A DNA stretch of 64,000 bases from positions 111,950 through 175,949 of the forward strand of contig CAXTSE010000007.1 of assembly GCA_964246985.1 (NCBI GenBank). The letters run 5' to 3'. Below, piece after piece: positions 7,902 to 16,261 of the stretch. How positions within the stretch are numbered: position 1 is the stretch's first letter; each line of letters starts with the position of its first letter. The stretch comes from CAXTSE01 sp964246985. GTDB lineage: Bacteria; Actinomycetota; Actinomycetes; Actinomycetales; Microbacteriaceae. A program made the translations under genes and the position numbers. The notes under the pieces were generated by a model. That model ran no database searches. It was not told the DNA's origin and worked only from the letters and a program-made list of their open reading frames with translations.

Positions 7902-8887
7902 TGGCCACCAAACGCACCGGGCTCGGTCGAGGCATCGGCGCCCTGATCCCGACCTCCGAGGATCCGACGGCCGACCGCCCCGTCGACGTCTTCTTCGGAT
8001 CCGGCTCCGGCGACGAGCAGGCCGGCGAGCCGACCACGGGGCAGGCCGACGCCGGGCTCGTGGCGATCCCCGGCGCCCACCTGGCCAACCTGTCACCCGA
8101 CGACATCGTGCCGAATCCGCAGCAGCCCCGTCACGAGTTCCGCGAGGAAGAGCTCGCCGAGCTCGTCGTGTCGGTGCGGGAGTTCGGTGTGCTGCAGCCG
8201 ATCGTGGTGCGCCGACGCGCCGGAGCGGCGACGGGTGAGCCGCAGTACGAGCTCATCATGGGGGAGCGGCGCCTCCGCGCGACCAAGCTGGCCGGCCTCC
8301 CGACGATCCCCGCGGTCGTCAAGGACACGGCCGACGACGCGATGCTGCGTGATGCGCTGCTCGAGAACCTGCACCGCGCCGAGCTGAACCCGCTGGAGGA
8401 GGCGTCGGCGTACCAGCAGCTCCTGTCGGACTTCGGCATCACGCAGGACGAGCTGGCCACGCGCATCGGCCGGTCGCGTCCGCAGATCACCAACACCATC
8501 CGCCTCCTCCGGCTGCCGGAGCCCATCCAGCGTCGCGTGGCGTCGGGGGTCCTGAGCGCCGGGCACGCGCGGGCGATCCTGTCGGTCGGCACGCCGGACG
8601 GAATGGAGCGGCTGGCGGCCAAGATCGTCAACGAGGAGCTGTCGGTGCGCGGTGCCGAGGCGGCGGCCTCCCGTCTGGCACCCGAGAAGCCGGCGAAGGC
8701 CGCCAAGCCGACGGCCGGGAAGCGGCAGGGTCAGCTCGACGAGATCGCCGAGCGTCTCGGCGACACGCTCGACACCCGCGTGAAGATCGCCCTCGGCGCC
8801 ACCAAGGGCACGCTCACGATCGAGTTCGCGACGGTCGGCGACCTGAACCGCATCCTCGGGGTGCTGGGGCAGGACACGTTCCGCTAG
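7901..8887 (+). CDS. parB: Chromosome partitioning protein ParB
   Basis: 328 aa. The N-terminal GLGRGIGALIPT motif that stimulates ParA is present. The CTP-binding ParB/Srx domain follows (NPQQPRHEF to GERRLRATKLAGL, with ENLHRAELNPLEEA), then the helix-turn-helix (QDELATRIGRSRPQITNTIRLLRLP) that reads parS. A C-terminal dimerisation domain (about 270-328) is preceded by a Lys/Ala linker. ParB slides from the two parS sites just upstream. A short hairpin follows at 8890-8905. Confidence 0.97.
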   Translation: MATKRTGLGRGIGALIPTSEDPTADRPVDVFFGSGSGDEQAGEPTTGQADAGLVAIPGAHLANLSPDDIVPNPQQPRHEFREEELAELVVSVREFGVLQPIVVRRRAGAATGEPQYELIMGERRLRATKLAGLPTIPAVVKDTADDAMLRDALLENLHRAELNPLEEASAYQQLLSDFGITQDELATRIGRSRPQITNTIRLLRLPEPIQRRVASGVLSAGHARAILSVGTPDGMERLAAKIVNEELSVRGAEAAASRLAPEKPAKAAKPTAGKRQGQLDEIAERLGDTLDTRVKIALGATKGTLTIEFATVGDLNRILGVLGQDTFR

Positions 8888-8889
8888 CT

Positions 8890-8905
8890 CTGACGCGAGC
8901 GTCAG
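8890..8905. terminator. Short bidirectional hairpin between parB and ddl
   Basis: CTGACGC-GA-GCGTCAG: a 7 bp perfect stem between two convergent genes, overlapping the ddl stop codon. There is no T-tract, so intrinsic termination is uncertain. Confidence 0.45.
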
Positions 8906-9855
8906 GCGTCGGCGATCGCCGCTTCCGCCAGCTTCGAGTAGACCCAGCCGAGGTCGTGACCCGCGGCCTCCAGCGCCTGCGGCACGAGGGACGTCTCGGT
9001 CAGACCCGGCAGGACGTTCGCCTCGAGGAACCAGGGCGTCCCCGCGCCGTCGACGATGAGGTCGACGCGCGAGATGTGGCGCAGCCCGAGCGCGGTGTGG
9101 GCGGTCAGCGCGGCCTCCGCCGCGCGGGCGGCGACGTCCTCGGGGATGCGCGCGGGCACGTAGAACCGGGTCTCGCCCGCGTTGTAGCGCGCCTCGAAGC
9201 TGTAAACGCCCGACAGGGGCTCGATCTCGACGGCCGGGAGCGCGACCGGGCCCTCCCCGGTGTCGATCACGCCGATGGCGATCTCGGTGCCCGCGATCCG
9301 CTGCTCCACAAGGGCCACGTCGCCGTACGTGTACGCGTCGACCATCGCGCGGGGGAGCCCGCCGCGATCGTCGACGATCGTGACGCCCTGCGCCGATCCG
9401 CCCTGCGCCGGCTTGACCACGAGCGGCACGGGCAGCTCGTCGGCGATCGCCTCGAAGACGGCGTCGGCGCCCAGCTCGCGGAACGCATCGCGCGGCAGGG
9501 TGATGGATCGCGGGGTCGCCACGCCCGCCCGACCGACGATCGTCTTGGCAGTCGGCTTGTCCCAGGCGAGCCGGGCGGCATCGGCGCGGGATCCGACGAA
9601 TGGAACCCCGAGGAACTCGAGCAGCCCGCGCAGAGCGCCATCCTCACCGCTCGCGCCGTGCAGGGCCGGCCACACCACGTCGGGGCGGCTGGTGCGCAGG
9701 AACGACAGCAGCGACGCATCCGGATCACGCAGTTCGACCCGGTGGCCGTGCTCGAGCAGGCTGTCGGCGACACGTCGTCCGGAACGCAGGGACACGTCGC
9801 GCTCGTGCGAGATGCCGCCGGCGAGCACGACGATGCGGGGGAGCGGAGCGTTCAT
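8902..9855 (-). CDS. ddl: D-alanine--D-alanine ligase
   Basis: 317 aa ATP-grasp ligase that joins two D-alanines for the peptidoglycan stem peptide. It shows the N-terminal VVLAGGISHERDVSLRSGRRV, ALHGASGEDGALRGLLE (Ddl signature), the ATP-grasp lysines around LVVKPAQGGSAQGV, and the C-terminal RVDLIVDGAGTPWFLEANVLPG-type metal and ATP site (LEANVLPGLTETS). The ATG at 9855 has GAGG four bases upstream. It is convergent with parB. The ligase has Tyr in the ARYNAGETRFYVPA segment, typical of the D-Ala-D-Ala enzyme rather than the D-Lac type; that last point is inference. Confidence 0.95.
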   Translation of the reverse strand: MNAPLPRIVVLAGGISHERDVSLRSGRRVADSLLEHGHRVELRDPDASLLSFLRTSRPDVVWPALHGASGEDGALRGLLEFLGVPFVGSRADAARLAWDKPTAKTIVGRAGVATPRSITLPRDAFRELGADAVFEAIADELPVPLVVKPAQGGSAQGVTIVDDRGGLPRAMVDAYTYGDVALVEQRIAGTEIAIGVIDTGEGPVALPAVEIEPLSGVYSFEARYNAGETRFYVPARIPEDVAARAAEAALTAHTALGLRHISRVDLIVDGAGTPWFLEANVLPGLTETSLVPQALEAAGHDLGWVYSKLAEAAIADA

Positions 9856-9902
9856 GATTCCTCACCGAGGGGGATGGACACGGACAGGACCGACGGTCGA
9901 CG

Positions 9903-11240
9903 TCAGCCGACGTTCGGCGGGAGCACGCCCTCACGTTCGGCGGGGAGCGTGAGGGCTCCGGTCTGCGAGAACTCGTTGAGCAGGGCGAGCTCGCCGTTGA
10001 TGACCGTCGCGAGGCGGCGGATGCCCTCGCGGATGAAGTCAGGCGTCGGGTAGCAGAACGACAGCCGCATGGCGGAGCGCCCGCCGCCGTCGGCGTGGAA
10101 TGCGGTGCCCGGCGTGTAGGCCACCAGCTCCTTCACGGCTCTCGGCAGCATGGCCTTCGAGTCGAGGTGGTCCGGCAGGGTCAGCCAGACGTAGAAGCCG
10201 CCGGCGGGGACCGTCCAGGTCAGGGCGGGCAGCTGCTCGCCCAACGCCGACAGCATCGCGTCGCGCCGCTCGCGGTACACGCCGCGGAAGGTGTCGATCT
10301 GACCGCGCCAGTCGGCGGTGGAGAGATACTCGGAGATGACGACCTGCGAGAACGAGCTGGGCGAGAGCACCGCCGCCTCGTTCGCGAGAATGAGCTTCTC
10401 TCGGATCGCGTGGGGGGCCACGGCCCATCCGACCCGCAGTCCCGGCGCGAGGGTCTTCGAGAACGTGCCGAGGTAGATGACCCCGTCCTCGTCGACCGAG
10501 CGCATCGCCTGCGGCGGCGCCTGATCGAAGTAGAGCAGCCCGTACGGGTTGTCCTCCACGACGAGGATGTCGTTCTCGCGGCAGATCTCGAGCACCTCCA
10601 TGCGGCGCTCCCACGACAGCGTGACGCCCATCGGGTTCTGGAACGAGGGGATCGTGTAGAGGAACTTGATGCGTCGTCCCTCGGTGCGGAGGCGTGCGAT
10701 CGTCTCGCGCAGCGACTGCGGCACGAGGCCCTGGTCGTCCATCTCGACGTGGGCCACGTCGGCTTGGAACGAGCGGAAGACCACGAGCGCCGTCACGTAC
10801 GACGGACCCTCGGCGATGACGACGTCGCCCGGATCCAGGAAGAGCTTCGACACCAGCTCGAGCGCGTGCTGCGAGCCTGTCGTGACCACCACGTCGTCGA
10901 CACCGGCGTGGATGCCCTCGAGCGCCATGACCTCGAGGATCTGCTCGCGCAGCTGCGGCGTGCCCTGGCCCGATCCGTACTGCAGCGCCACGGCGCCGCG
11001 GTCGCGCACCGTGCGCTCGACCGCCGTCGCCACGAGCTCCTGCGGGAGAGCCGAGACGTAGGGCATGCCGCCCGCGAGCGAGACGACCTCGGGACGCGAC
11101 GCGACGGCGAAGAGCGCGCGCACCTCGGAGACGGTCAGACCGGCGGTGCGCTCCGCGTAGTGCGCGTACCAGGGGTCGAGGTTGTTGCCCTGTACCCTCT
11201 GCGCCCCCTGTGACGTCTGGGGGCCCTGCGCGTTGTCCAT
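9903..11240 (-). CDS. PLP-dependent aminotransferase, class I fold (LysN/KAT-like)
   Basis: 445 aa fold-type I aminotransferase. Key elements are VSLAGGMPY (the N-terminal SLAGG typical of 2-aminoadipate/kynurenine aminotransferase-like proteins), QYGSGQGTPQLREQI, TTGSQHALELV, VVEDNPYGLLYFD (the Asp pairing with the PLP ring nitrogen), and TFSKTLAPGLRVGW with the Schiff-base lysine. The closest described families are 2-aminoadipate transaminase LysN and valine-pyruvate-type aminotransferases; the substrate cannot be fixed from sequence. No MocR DNA-binding domain is fused. The promoter -10 may be the minus-strand TACCCT at 11271-11276. Confidence 0.88.
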   Translation of the reverse strand: MDNAQGPQTSQGAQRVQGNNLDPWYAHYAERTAGLTVSEVRALFAVASRPEVVSLAGGMPYVSALPQELVATAVERTVRDRGAVALQYGSGQGTPQLREQILEVMALEGIHAGVDDVVVTTGSQHALELVSKLFLDPGDVVIAEGPSYVTALVVFRSFQADVAHVEMDDQGLVPQSLRETIARLRTEGRRIKFLYTIPSFQNPMGVTLSWERRMEVLEICRENDILVVEDNPYGLLYFDQAPPQAMRSVDEDGVIYLGTFSKTLAPGLRVGWAVAPHAIREKLILANEAAVLSPSSFSQVVISEYLSTADWRGQIDTFRGVYRERRDAMLSALGEQLPALTWTVPAGGFYVWLTLPDHLDSKAMLPRAVKELVAYTPGTAFHADGGGRSAMRLSFCYPTPDFIREGIRRLATVINGELALLNEFSQTGALTLPAEREGVLPPNVG

Positions 11241-11289
11241 ACCCGGTCCGTTCGTGCGAATCGTTCCAGGGTAGCCGCAGAAACGACGA

Positions 11290-11319
11290 GGCCCCCTCTC
11301 CGCGTCGCGGGAGGGGGCC
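11290..11319 (-). terminator. Terminator of the trxB-trxA operon
   Basis: Inverted repeat GGCCCCCTC / GAGGGGGCC (11290-11298 and 11311-11319) with an inner CCGC-GCGG extension, 20 bp after the trxA stop on the minus strand. A short T-containing stretch follows on that strand. Confidence 0.8.
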
Positions 11320-11339
11320 AGGTGTCTGCGAGTGGCTGC

Positions 11340-11666
11340 CTAGGCGAGGAACTCGGCGAGGTCGGCCTCGAGTGCCGGCTTCGGCTTCGCGCCGATGACG
11401 CGCTTGACGACCTCGCCGCCCTTGAAGACGTACATCGCCGGGATCGACGTGATGCCGTACTTCATCGCGGTCTCGGGGTTGTCGTCGACGTTGAGCTTGA
11501 CGATGTCGAGCTTCTCGGCGTTCTCCTCCGCGATCTTGTCGAGGATGGGCGACACGGCGCGACACGGGCCGCACCACTCCGCCCAGAAGTCGACCATGAT
11601 CGGCTTGTCGGACTCGAGGACGTCAGCCTGGAAGCTGGCGTCGGTCACATCCCTGGCACTGGACAT
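11340..11666 (-). CDS. trxA: Thioredoxin
   Basis: 108 aa, standard thioredoxin length. The redox motif WCGPC is at residues 31-35 in VDFWAEWCGPCRAVSPIL, and the cis-proline lies in TSIPAMYVFKGGE. It reduces protein disulfides with electrons from TrxB. ATG at 11666 is chosen because it gives the family N-terminus and has GAAGGA upstream; longer in-frame extensions lie in non-conserved sequence. It is 49 bp behind trxB in the same operon. Confidence 0.97.
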   Translation of the reverse strand: MSSARDVTDASFQADVLESDKPIMVDFWAEWCGPCRAVSPILDKIAEENAEKLDIVKLNVDDNPETAMKYGITSIPAMYVFKGGEVVKRVIGAKPKPALEADLAEFLA

Positions 11667-11715
11667 CGTTCGTTCCTTCGTTCTGTGGTGTGGGTTCGGT
11701 GGTGAGGTGGAGGGG

Positions 11716-12699
11716 TCAGACCGCGCTCGCGGCCGTCTCCTTCTCGGACTCCTCGAGAGCGAGCTCGATGAGCTCCTTCGGGAGGTCGGACAGGAAGTGC
11801 TCGGCATCCAGCGTGGCGACGGTGCCCGATCCGGCGGCGGTGATCGCCTGCTTGTAGGTGGGGTCGATGACGTCTCCCGCGGCGAAGACGCCGCGCAGGC
11901 TGGTGCGCGAGCTGCGCCCGTCGACGGCGATGGTGCCCTCGGGGGTGAGGTCCAGCTGGCCGTGAACGAGGTGCGTGCGCGGGTCCGACCCGATCGCCAC
12001 GAACAGCCCGGTCACGTCGAGGGTCGTCTCGGTGCCGTCGACCGTGCTAACGAGCCCGATGCCGGCGACGCGGTCGTCGCCGTAGATGTGGGCGACCTCG
12101 CTGTTCCACACGAACTCGATCTTCGGGTCGGCGAACGCGCGGTCCTGCATCGCGGCGGACGCCCGGAGGCTGTCGCGGCGGTGCACGAGGTAGACCTTGT
12201 CGGCGAAGCGCGTCAGGAAGGTGGCCTCCTCGATCGCAGAGTCGCCGCCGCCGACGACCGCGACCGTCTTCTGGCGGAAGAAGGCCCCGTCGCACGTGGC
12301 GCACCAGGAGACACCGTAACCACTCAGGCGGGTTTCATCCTCGAGGCCCAGCTTGCGATACGCCGATCCGGTGGCGTAGATGATCGACAGGGCCTCGTGG
12401 ACGCTCCCGTCGCCGAGGGTGACCCGCTTCACGTCGCCGTCGAGCTCGAGCGAGGTGACGTCGTCGTAGACGATCTCGGTGCCGAAGCGCTCGGCCTGCT
12501 GCTGCATGCGGGTCATCAGGTCGGGGCCCATGACGCCCTCGGGGAAGCCGGGGAAGTTGTCGACCTCGGTGGTCTTCATCAGCTCGCCGCCGAACTCGAC
12601 CGAGCTCGCGATGAGCAGGGGGCGCATATTGGCGCGCGCCGCGTAGATGGCCGCCGTGTAGCCGGCGGGACCCGAGCCGATGATGATGATCTGACGCAT
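11716..12699 (-). CDS. trxB: Thioredoxin-disulfide reductase
   Basis: 327 aa flavoprotein that moves electrons from NADPH to thioredoxin. It shows the N-terminal FAD site IIIGSGPAGYTAAIYAARA, the redox CATC motif in SWCATCDGAFF, the NADPH site VVGGGDSAIEEATFL and the C-terminal FAD motif GVFAAGDVID. ATG at 12699 follows GGAGAGA. A -10-like TAGGAT on the minus strand (12749-12754) suggests the operon promoter. Confidence 0.97.
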   Translation of the reverse strand: MRQIIIIGSGPAGYTAAIYAARANMRPLLIASSVEFGGELMKTTEVDNFPGFPEGVMGPDLMTRMQQQAERFGTEIVYDDVTSLELDGDVKRVTLGDGSVHEALSIIYATGSAYRKLGLEDETRLSGYGVSWCATCDGAFFRQKTVAVVGGGDSAIEEATFLTRFADKVYLVHRRDSLRASAAMQDRAFADPKIEFVWNSEVAHIYGDDRVAGIGLVSTVDGTETTLDVTGLFVAIGSDPRTHLVHGQLDLTPEGTIAVDGRSSRTSLRGVFAAGDVIDPTYKQAITAAGSGTVATLDAEHFLSDLPKELIELALEESEKETAASAV

Positions 12700-12779
12700 G
12701 ATCTTCTCTCCGTGACGGTCAGCCTGTGCTCACCAGGAACTAGAACACATCCTAGGCATGGGGCATTCCCGCCGAGCGG

Positions 12780-14423
12780 TCACGAGCGCCCCCTCAGACG
12801 GCGGATCACGCCGCCGAGATCGTGGACGTCCGGTACGCGCGCCACGGCCAGCGCCCCGAGGTAGACGCCGAGGGTCACCACACCGATCGCGGCGACGGAG
12901 ACGGCACCGGGCAGGGGGCCGGACACCGCGAACCCGTCGCCGTCGGCAGGCAGCCCGCCGAGCAGGGCGAGCATGCCGACGCCGGCGGCCGCGGCGGGGA
13001 TGGTCGCGAGCAGGTAGGCGCCGAAGCTGCGCCCCACCCGCGCCCCGTCGATCCCGCCGAGACGCGAGCGCAGGAGCAGGATCGCGACGACGGACTGCAC
13101 CGTCCCCGCTATCGACGTCGTGAGAGCGATTCCCGCTGCGACGAGGGGATCGGGTGCCACGGCCCACACGAGGAGGGCGCCGACCACGAAGAGCGACGCC
13201 TGGACGAGCTGGAACAGGAACGGGGTGCGGGTGTCGCCGAGCGCGTAGTAGGCCCGCTGGACGAGGAACAGCACGCTGAACGGCACGAGCCCGACGAGGT
13301 AGGCGAGCAGGACGCCGGCGATGCCGACGACCTCACGAGGCGTGCCGCCGAACACGGCGGCGAAGGGGATCGCGGCCGCGGCGAGCGCCGCCGCCGCGCC
13401 GGTCACCAGAAGCCCGACGATGCGCAGGGACGACGACAGGCCCTCGCGCACCCCGGCCAGGTCTCCGTCGCGAGCGTGGTGGCTCATCCGCGTGAAGTAG
13501 GGGGTCGCGATCGAGACGGCGACGATCGAGTGCGGGAGCATGAAGATCAGCCAGGCCGTGCGCAGCACCGCCACCGACGCGTCGTCCGCACCCGCGGTGA
13601 AGGCGACGTTGCTCTGGACGATGCCGGCGAGCTGCGTGACGAGGATCATGCCGAACGTCCAGCCGGCCGCGCGCCCGGTCGCACCGAGTCCGACTCCGCG
13701 CCACCCGAAGTCGGGGCGGAACGAGAGGCCCGTGCGGCGCCAGAACACGAGGAGGATCAGCGCCTGGGTCGCCACGCCGAGCGAGGCCCCGCCGCCGAGC
13801 AGGGCGACCTGGCCGGCGGTCCACGTGCCCGGATCCCGGTGGGCCGGGTCGACTCCGAAGGCGCTCGCGAAGATCAGCAGAGTCGCGATGACCACGACGT
13901 TGTTGATCACCGGGGCCCACGTGAACGGTCCGAAGACGCCCCGCGCATTGAGCACCTCGCCGAGGAGGCTGTAGAGCGCGTAGAAGAAGATCTGCGGCAG
14001 ACACCAGTAGGTGAGGGACACAGCCAGCGCGAGACCGCCGCCCGCCAGCGCCCCGGAGTCGTTGCCGAGCGTGTACAGGCTGACGAGCAGGGGCGCGCAC
14101 AGGGTGGCGACGATCGTGGCGGCCAGGAAGACGACGACGCCGAGAGTGATCAGCTTGCTCACGAAGCGCTGACCGCCGTCGGCGTGCAGGCCGGCTCGGA
14201 CGATCTGCGGCACCAGCACGGCGCTCAGCAGCCCGCCCGCGATGATCGCGTAGATGTTGTTGGGCAGCTGGTTCGCGAGGGCGAAGGCGTTGGCCCCGGC
14301 GTTCTGCTGGCCGATCGCCCAGGCCAGCACGGCTGCGCTGAGGAACCCGAGCACGCGCGACACCAGGGTCCCGGCGGCGAGGGCGGCGCTCGCGCGGCCG
14401 AGGCCCGCGTTCGCGTCAGACAC
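12780..14423 (-). CDS. murJ: Lipid II flippase MurJ
   Basis: 547 aa, about 14 membrane segments, MviN/MurJ family of the MOP superfamily. The N-terminus GTLVSRVLGFLSAAVLAWAIG and NQLPNNIYAIIAGGLLSAVLVP are the family signatures, with the conserved cavity arginine in the former. MurJ flips lipid-linked peptidoglycan precursor across the membrane. It lacks the pseudokinase domain fused in Mycobacterium MviN. The start is GTG (14421-14423) overlapping the stop of the upstream DUF6049-like gene, so the two are translated together. Confidence 0.93.
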   Translation of the reverse strand: MSDANAGLGRASAALAAGTLVSRVLGFLSAAVLAWAIGQQNAGANAFALANQLPNNIYAIIAGGLLSAVLVPQIVRAGLHADGGQRFVSKLITLGVVVFLAATIVATLCAPLLVSLYTLGNDSGALAGGGLALAVSLTYWCLPQIFFYALYSLLGEVLNARGVFGPFTWAPVINNVVVIATLLIFASAFGVDPAHRDPGTWTAGQVALLGGGASLGVATQALILLVFWRRTGLSFRPDFGWRGVGLGATGRAAGWTFGMILVTQLAGIVQSNVAFTAGADDASVAVLRTAWLIFMLPHSIVAVSIATPYFTRMSHHARDGDLAGVREGLSSSLRIVGLLVTGAAAALAAAAIPFAAVFGGTPREVVGIAGVLLAYLVGLVPFSVLFLVQRAYYALGDTRTPFLFQLVQASLFVVGALLVWAVAPDPLVAAGIALTTSIAGTVQSVVAILLLRSRLGGIDGARVGRSFGAYLLATIPAAAAGVGMLALLGGLPADGDGFAVSGPLPGAVSVAAIGVVTLGVYLGALAVARVPDVHDLGGVIRRLRGRS

Positions 14424-16176
14424 CCGTGGGCGCCGTCTGCGAGCGCGCGCGGCGGCGCTTCAGCACGTTGCGCACGATCCCGCCTCCGAAGACCAGCACG
14501 ACGAGGACCGCGGCCACGACGGTGCCGGCGGTCTCCCACCCGGCCTGCAGGATGATCTTCGTGTACTGGGGCGTGCCCACCGCGGTGCCGTCGGCCGCGG
14601 TCAGCGTCGTGCGCACCGTGACGTCGCCGTTGACGATCGCCTGGACGGGGATCTTGGCGCGGTTCGTCGAGTCCGGATCGATCGTGACGGCGACCGTCGG
14701 GTTCGGCACGTGCAGCAGCGGTCGCAGGGGAGTGATGGTGACGTTCACGGTGACCGGGACGGCCAGGGCGTTGCTGACGCTGACCGGGAGGTCGGCGTTG
14801 TCGCCGGGGAGGAAGACATCGGTGCTCTCGACGATCTGCACGGCCGTGCGGATCGCGTCCGACTCCTCGAGGAACGTGTTCGTCGCGGTGCCCCACTGGG
14901 TGATGCTGTCGGCCCAGCCCGTGCCGAGGAGCGCGAGCAGCGCGAGGCGCCGCGGAGCCTCCACGACCAGCGGAGTCTCGGCGATCACGAGGTAGCGGTG
15001 CTCGGCGCGCTCGGCGAGCACCAGCTGGGTGACCTGGGCGGTGCGCTCGTCGACGACGGTCGACTCCGCGAGCGTGCCCTCGGCGGCGGGGCCGTTGACG
15101 ATCTCGCTCAGGCCGACGAGCTGAGCGGATCCCGACCCTGCGACGGCCGCGAGCGCCGGCCCCAGCTGAGCACCTCCCGTCCACCAGCCGCGGTCGAGCG
15201 TCGCGACCACCGTGCGGCCGGGGGCGGCGGCCACGGCCGCGTCGAGGGCGGCCCCCAGCTCGGCGAGGGTGGGGGCGAGGGTCGACGGGCTGGCGTCCGC
15301 CGTCCGACGCACCAGCTCGCTGAGGTTCCCGTCGGCGGTGACCGCGCGCAGCCCTCCGAGGTCGACGAGCGCCTGGTCCGACCCCGTAACGGCTGAGGAG
15401 TCGACGATCACGTCGCTGTACCCGGCGGCGGCGAGGCGAGCCGCCGCATCCGCCGTGAGCGTCGTGCCCTCGGCCGGCCAGGCGATGGAGTCGAGCGCGA
15501 CCGTCCAGGCGAGCAGGTCGGCGGTCGTGGGCAGCGGCGGCGGAGCGTTTTCGCCGGGCGAGGTCGTCGGGGTCGGCGTCGGCGTCGAGCCCGGCGTGGT
15601 CCCGTCGGCGCCGTCGGTGGGCGCGGGCGTGCCCGCCGGTCCGAAGTCCGCCGGGTCGATGGCGTGGTCGAAGCCCATGGGCGTCAGGACGTCGAGTGCG
15701 TCGACATCCGCGGCCGCGACCGGGTCGGCGTCGGCGTAGGCCAGCAGGAAGGTCTCGTTCGAGAGGGCCTCGAGTCGGGCGAGCCAGTCGGTCGCCGAGA
15801 CCGGGGCCGACGTGCCGAGCACGCGGATCGACGCGACGATCATCGGATCGAGTCCCACGACGACCGAGGTGCCCGCGATCGCGTCGAGCTGGAGCGTCAG
15901 CGCCCCGCCCACGTCCGTGGCCTCGGCGAGCTGGGTGGAGTCGAGAAGCCCGGTCGCGCCCACGTCGAGAGTGAGCGGCACGACGATGCTGACCGAGAGC
16001 GGTCCGGAGCCGGGGGTGACGACGGTCGCGGTGGTCGGTGAGACGGGCGGGTCGACGGCGTACGCGGCGGGTGCGACGGCCAACGACGCCGTCGCCGTGA
16101 GGGTCGCAGCCACGACGGTCGCCGTGGCCAGGGCGAGGAACCGGGGGAGCCGCGCCGTGATCACGCGCACGCGCAC
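14416..16176 (-). CDS. DUF6049-like exported, membrane-anchored protein upstream of murJ
   Basis: 586 aa. An N-terminal signal peptide (ATVVAATLTATASLAVAPAAYA) is followed by a long extracytoplasmic region and one C-terminal membrane segment (GTVVAAVLVVLVFGGGIV) with a basic RKRRRARS-type tail. The extracellular part has a low-complexity Pro/Thr linker around residues 190-215 (GSTPTPTPTTSPGE). This matches the DUF6049 family, which accompanies murJ in many Actinobacteria; its function is not known. The coupling to murJ suggests a cell-wall role (inference). The start is GTG at 16176; a minus-strand TAAACT (16204-16209) could be the -10. Confidence 0.75.
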   Translation of the reverse strand: MRVRVITARLPRFLALATATVVAATLTATASLAVAPAAYAVDPPVSPTTATVVTPGSGPLSVSIVVPLTLDVGATGLLDSTQLAEATDVGGALTLQLDAIAGTSVVVGLDPMIVASIRVLGTSAPVSATDWLARLEALSNETFLLAYADADPVAAADVDALDVLTPMGFDHAIDPADFGPAGTPAPTDGADGTTPGSTPTPTPTTSPGENAPPPLPTTADLLAWTVALDSIAWPAEGTTLTADAAARLAAAGYSDVIVDSSAVTGSDQALVDLGGLRAVTADGNLSELVRRTADASPSTLAPTLAELGAALDAAVAAAPGRTVVATLDRGWWTGGAQLGPALAAVAGSGSAQLVGLSEIVNGPAAEGTLAESTVVDERTAQVTQLVLAERAEHRYLVIAETPLVVEAPRRLALLALLGTGWADSITQWGTATNTFLEESDAIRTAVQIVESTDVFLPGDNADLPVSVSNALAVPVTVNVTITPLRPLLHVPNPTVAVTIDPDSTNRAKIPVQAIVNGDVTVRTTLTAADGTAVGTPQYTKIILQAGWETAGTVVAAVLVVLVFGGGIVRNVLKRRRARSQTAPTGV

Positions 16177-16249
16177 GGGATCCGCTCGGCCGACATGCGT
16201 GAGAGTTTAGGCGACCCGACCCGGACGGCCCGTGCGCCGGAGGTCCGAA

Positions 16250-16255
16250 TAGGCT
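16250..16255 (+). promoter_or_regulatory. -10 element of a leaderless cca transcript
   Basis: TAGGCT followed by six bases and then ATG at 16262. This TANNNT-N6-RTG geometry implies transcription starts at the start codon. Confidence 0.55.
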
Positions 16256-16261
16256 CAGAGC

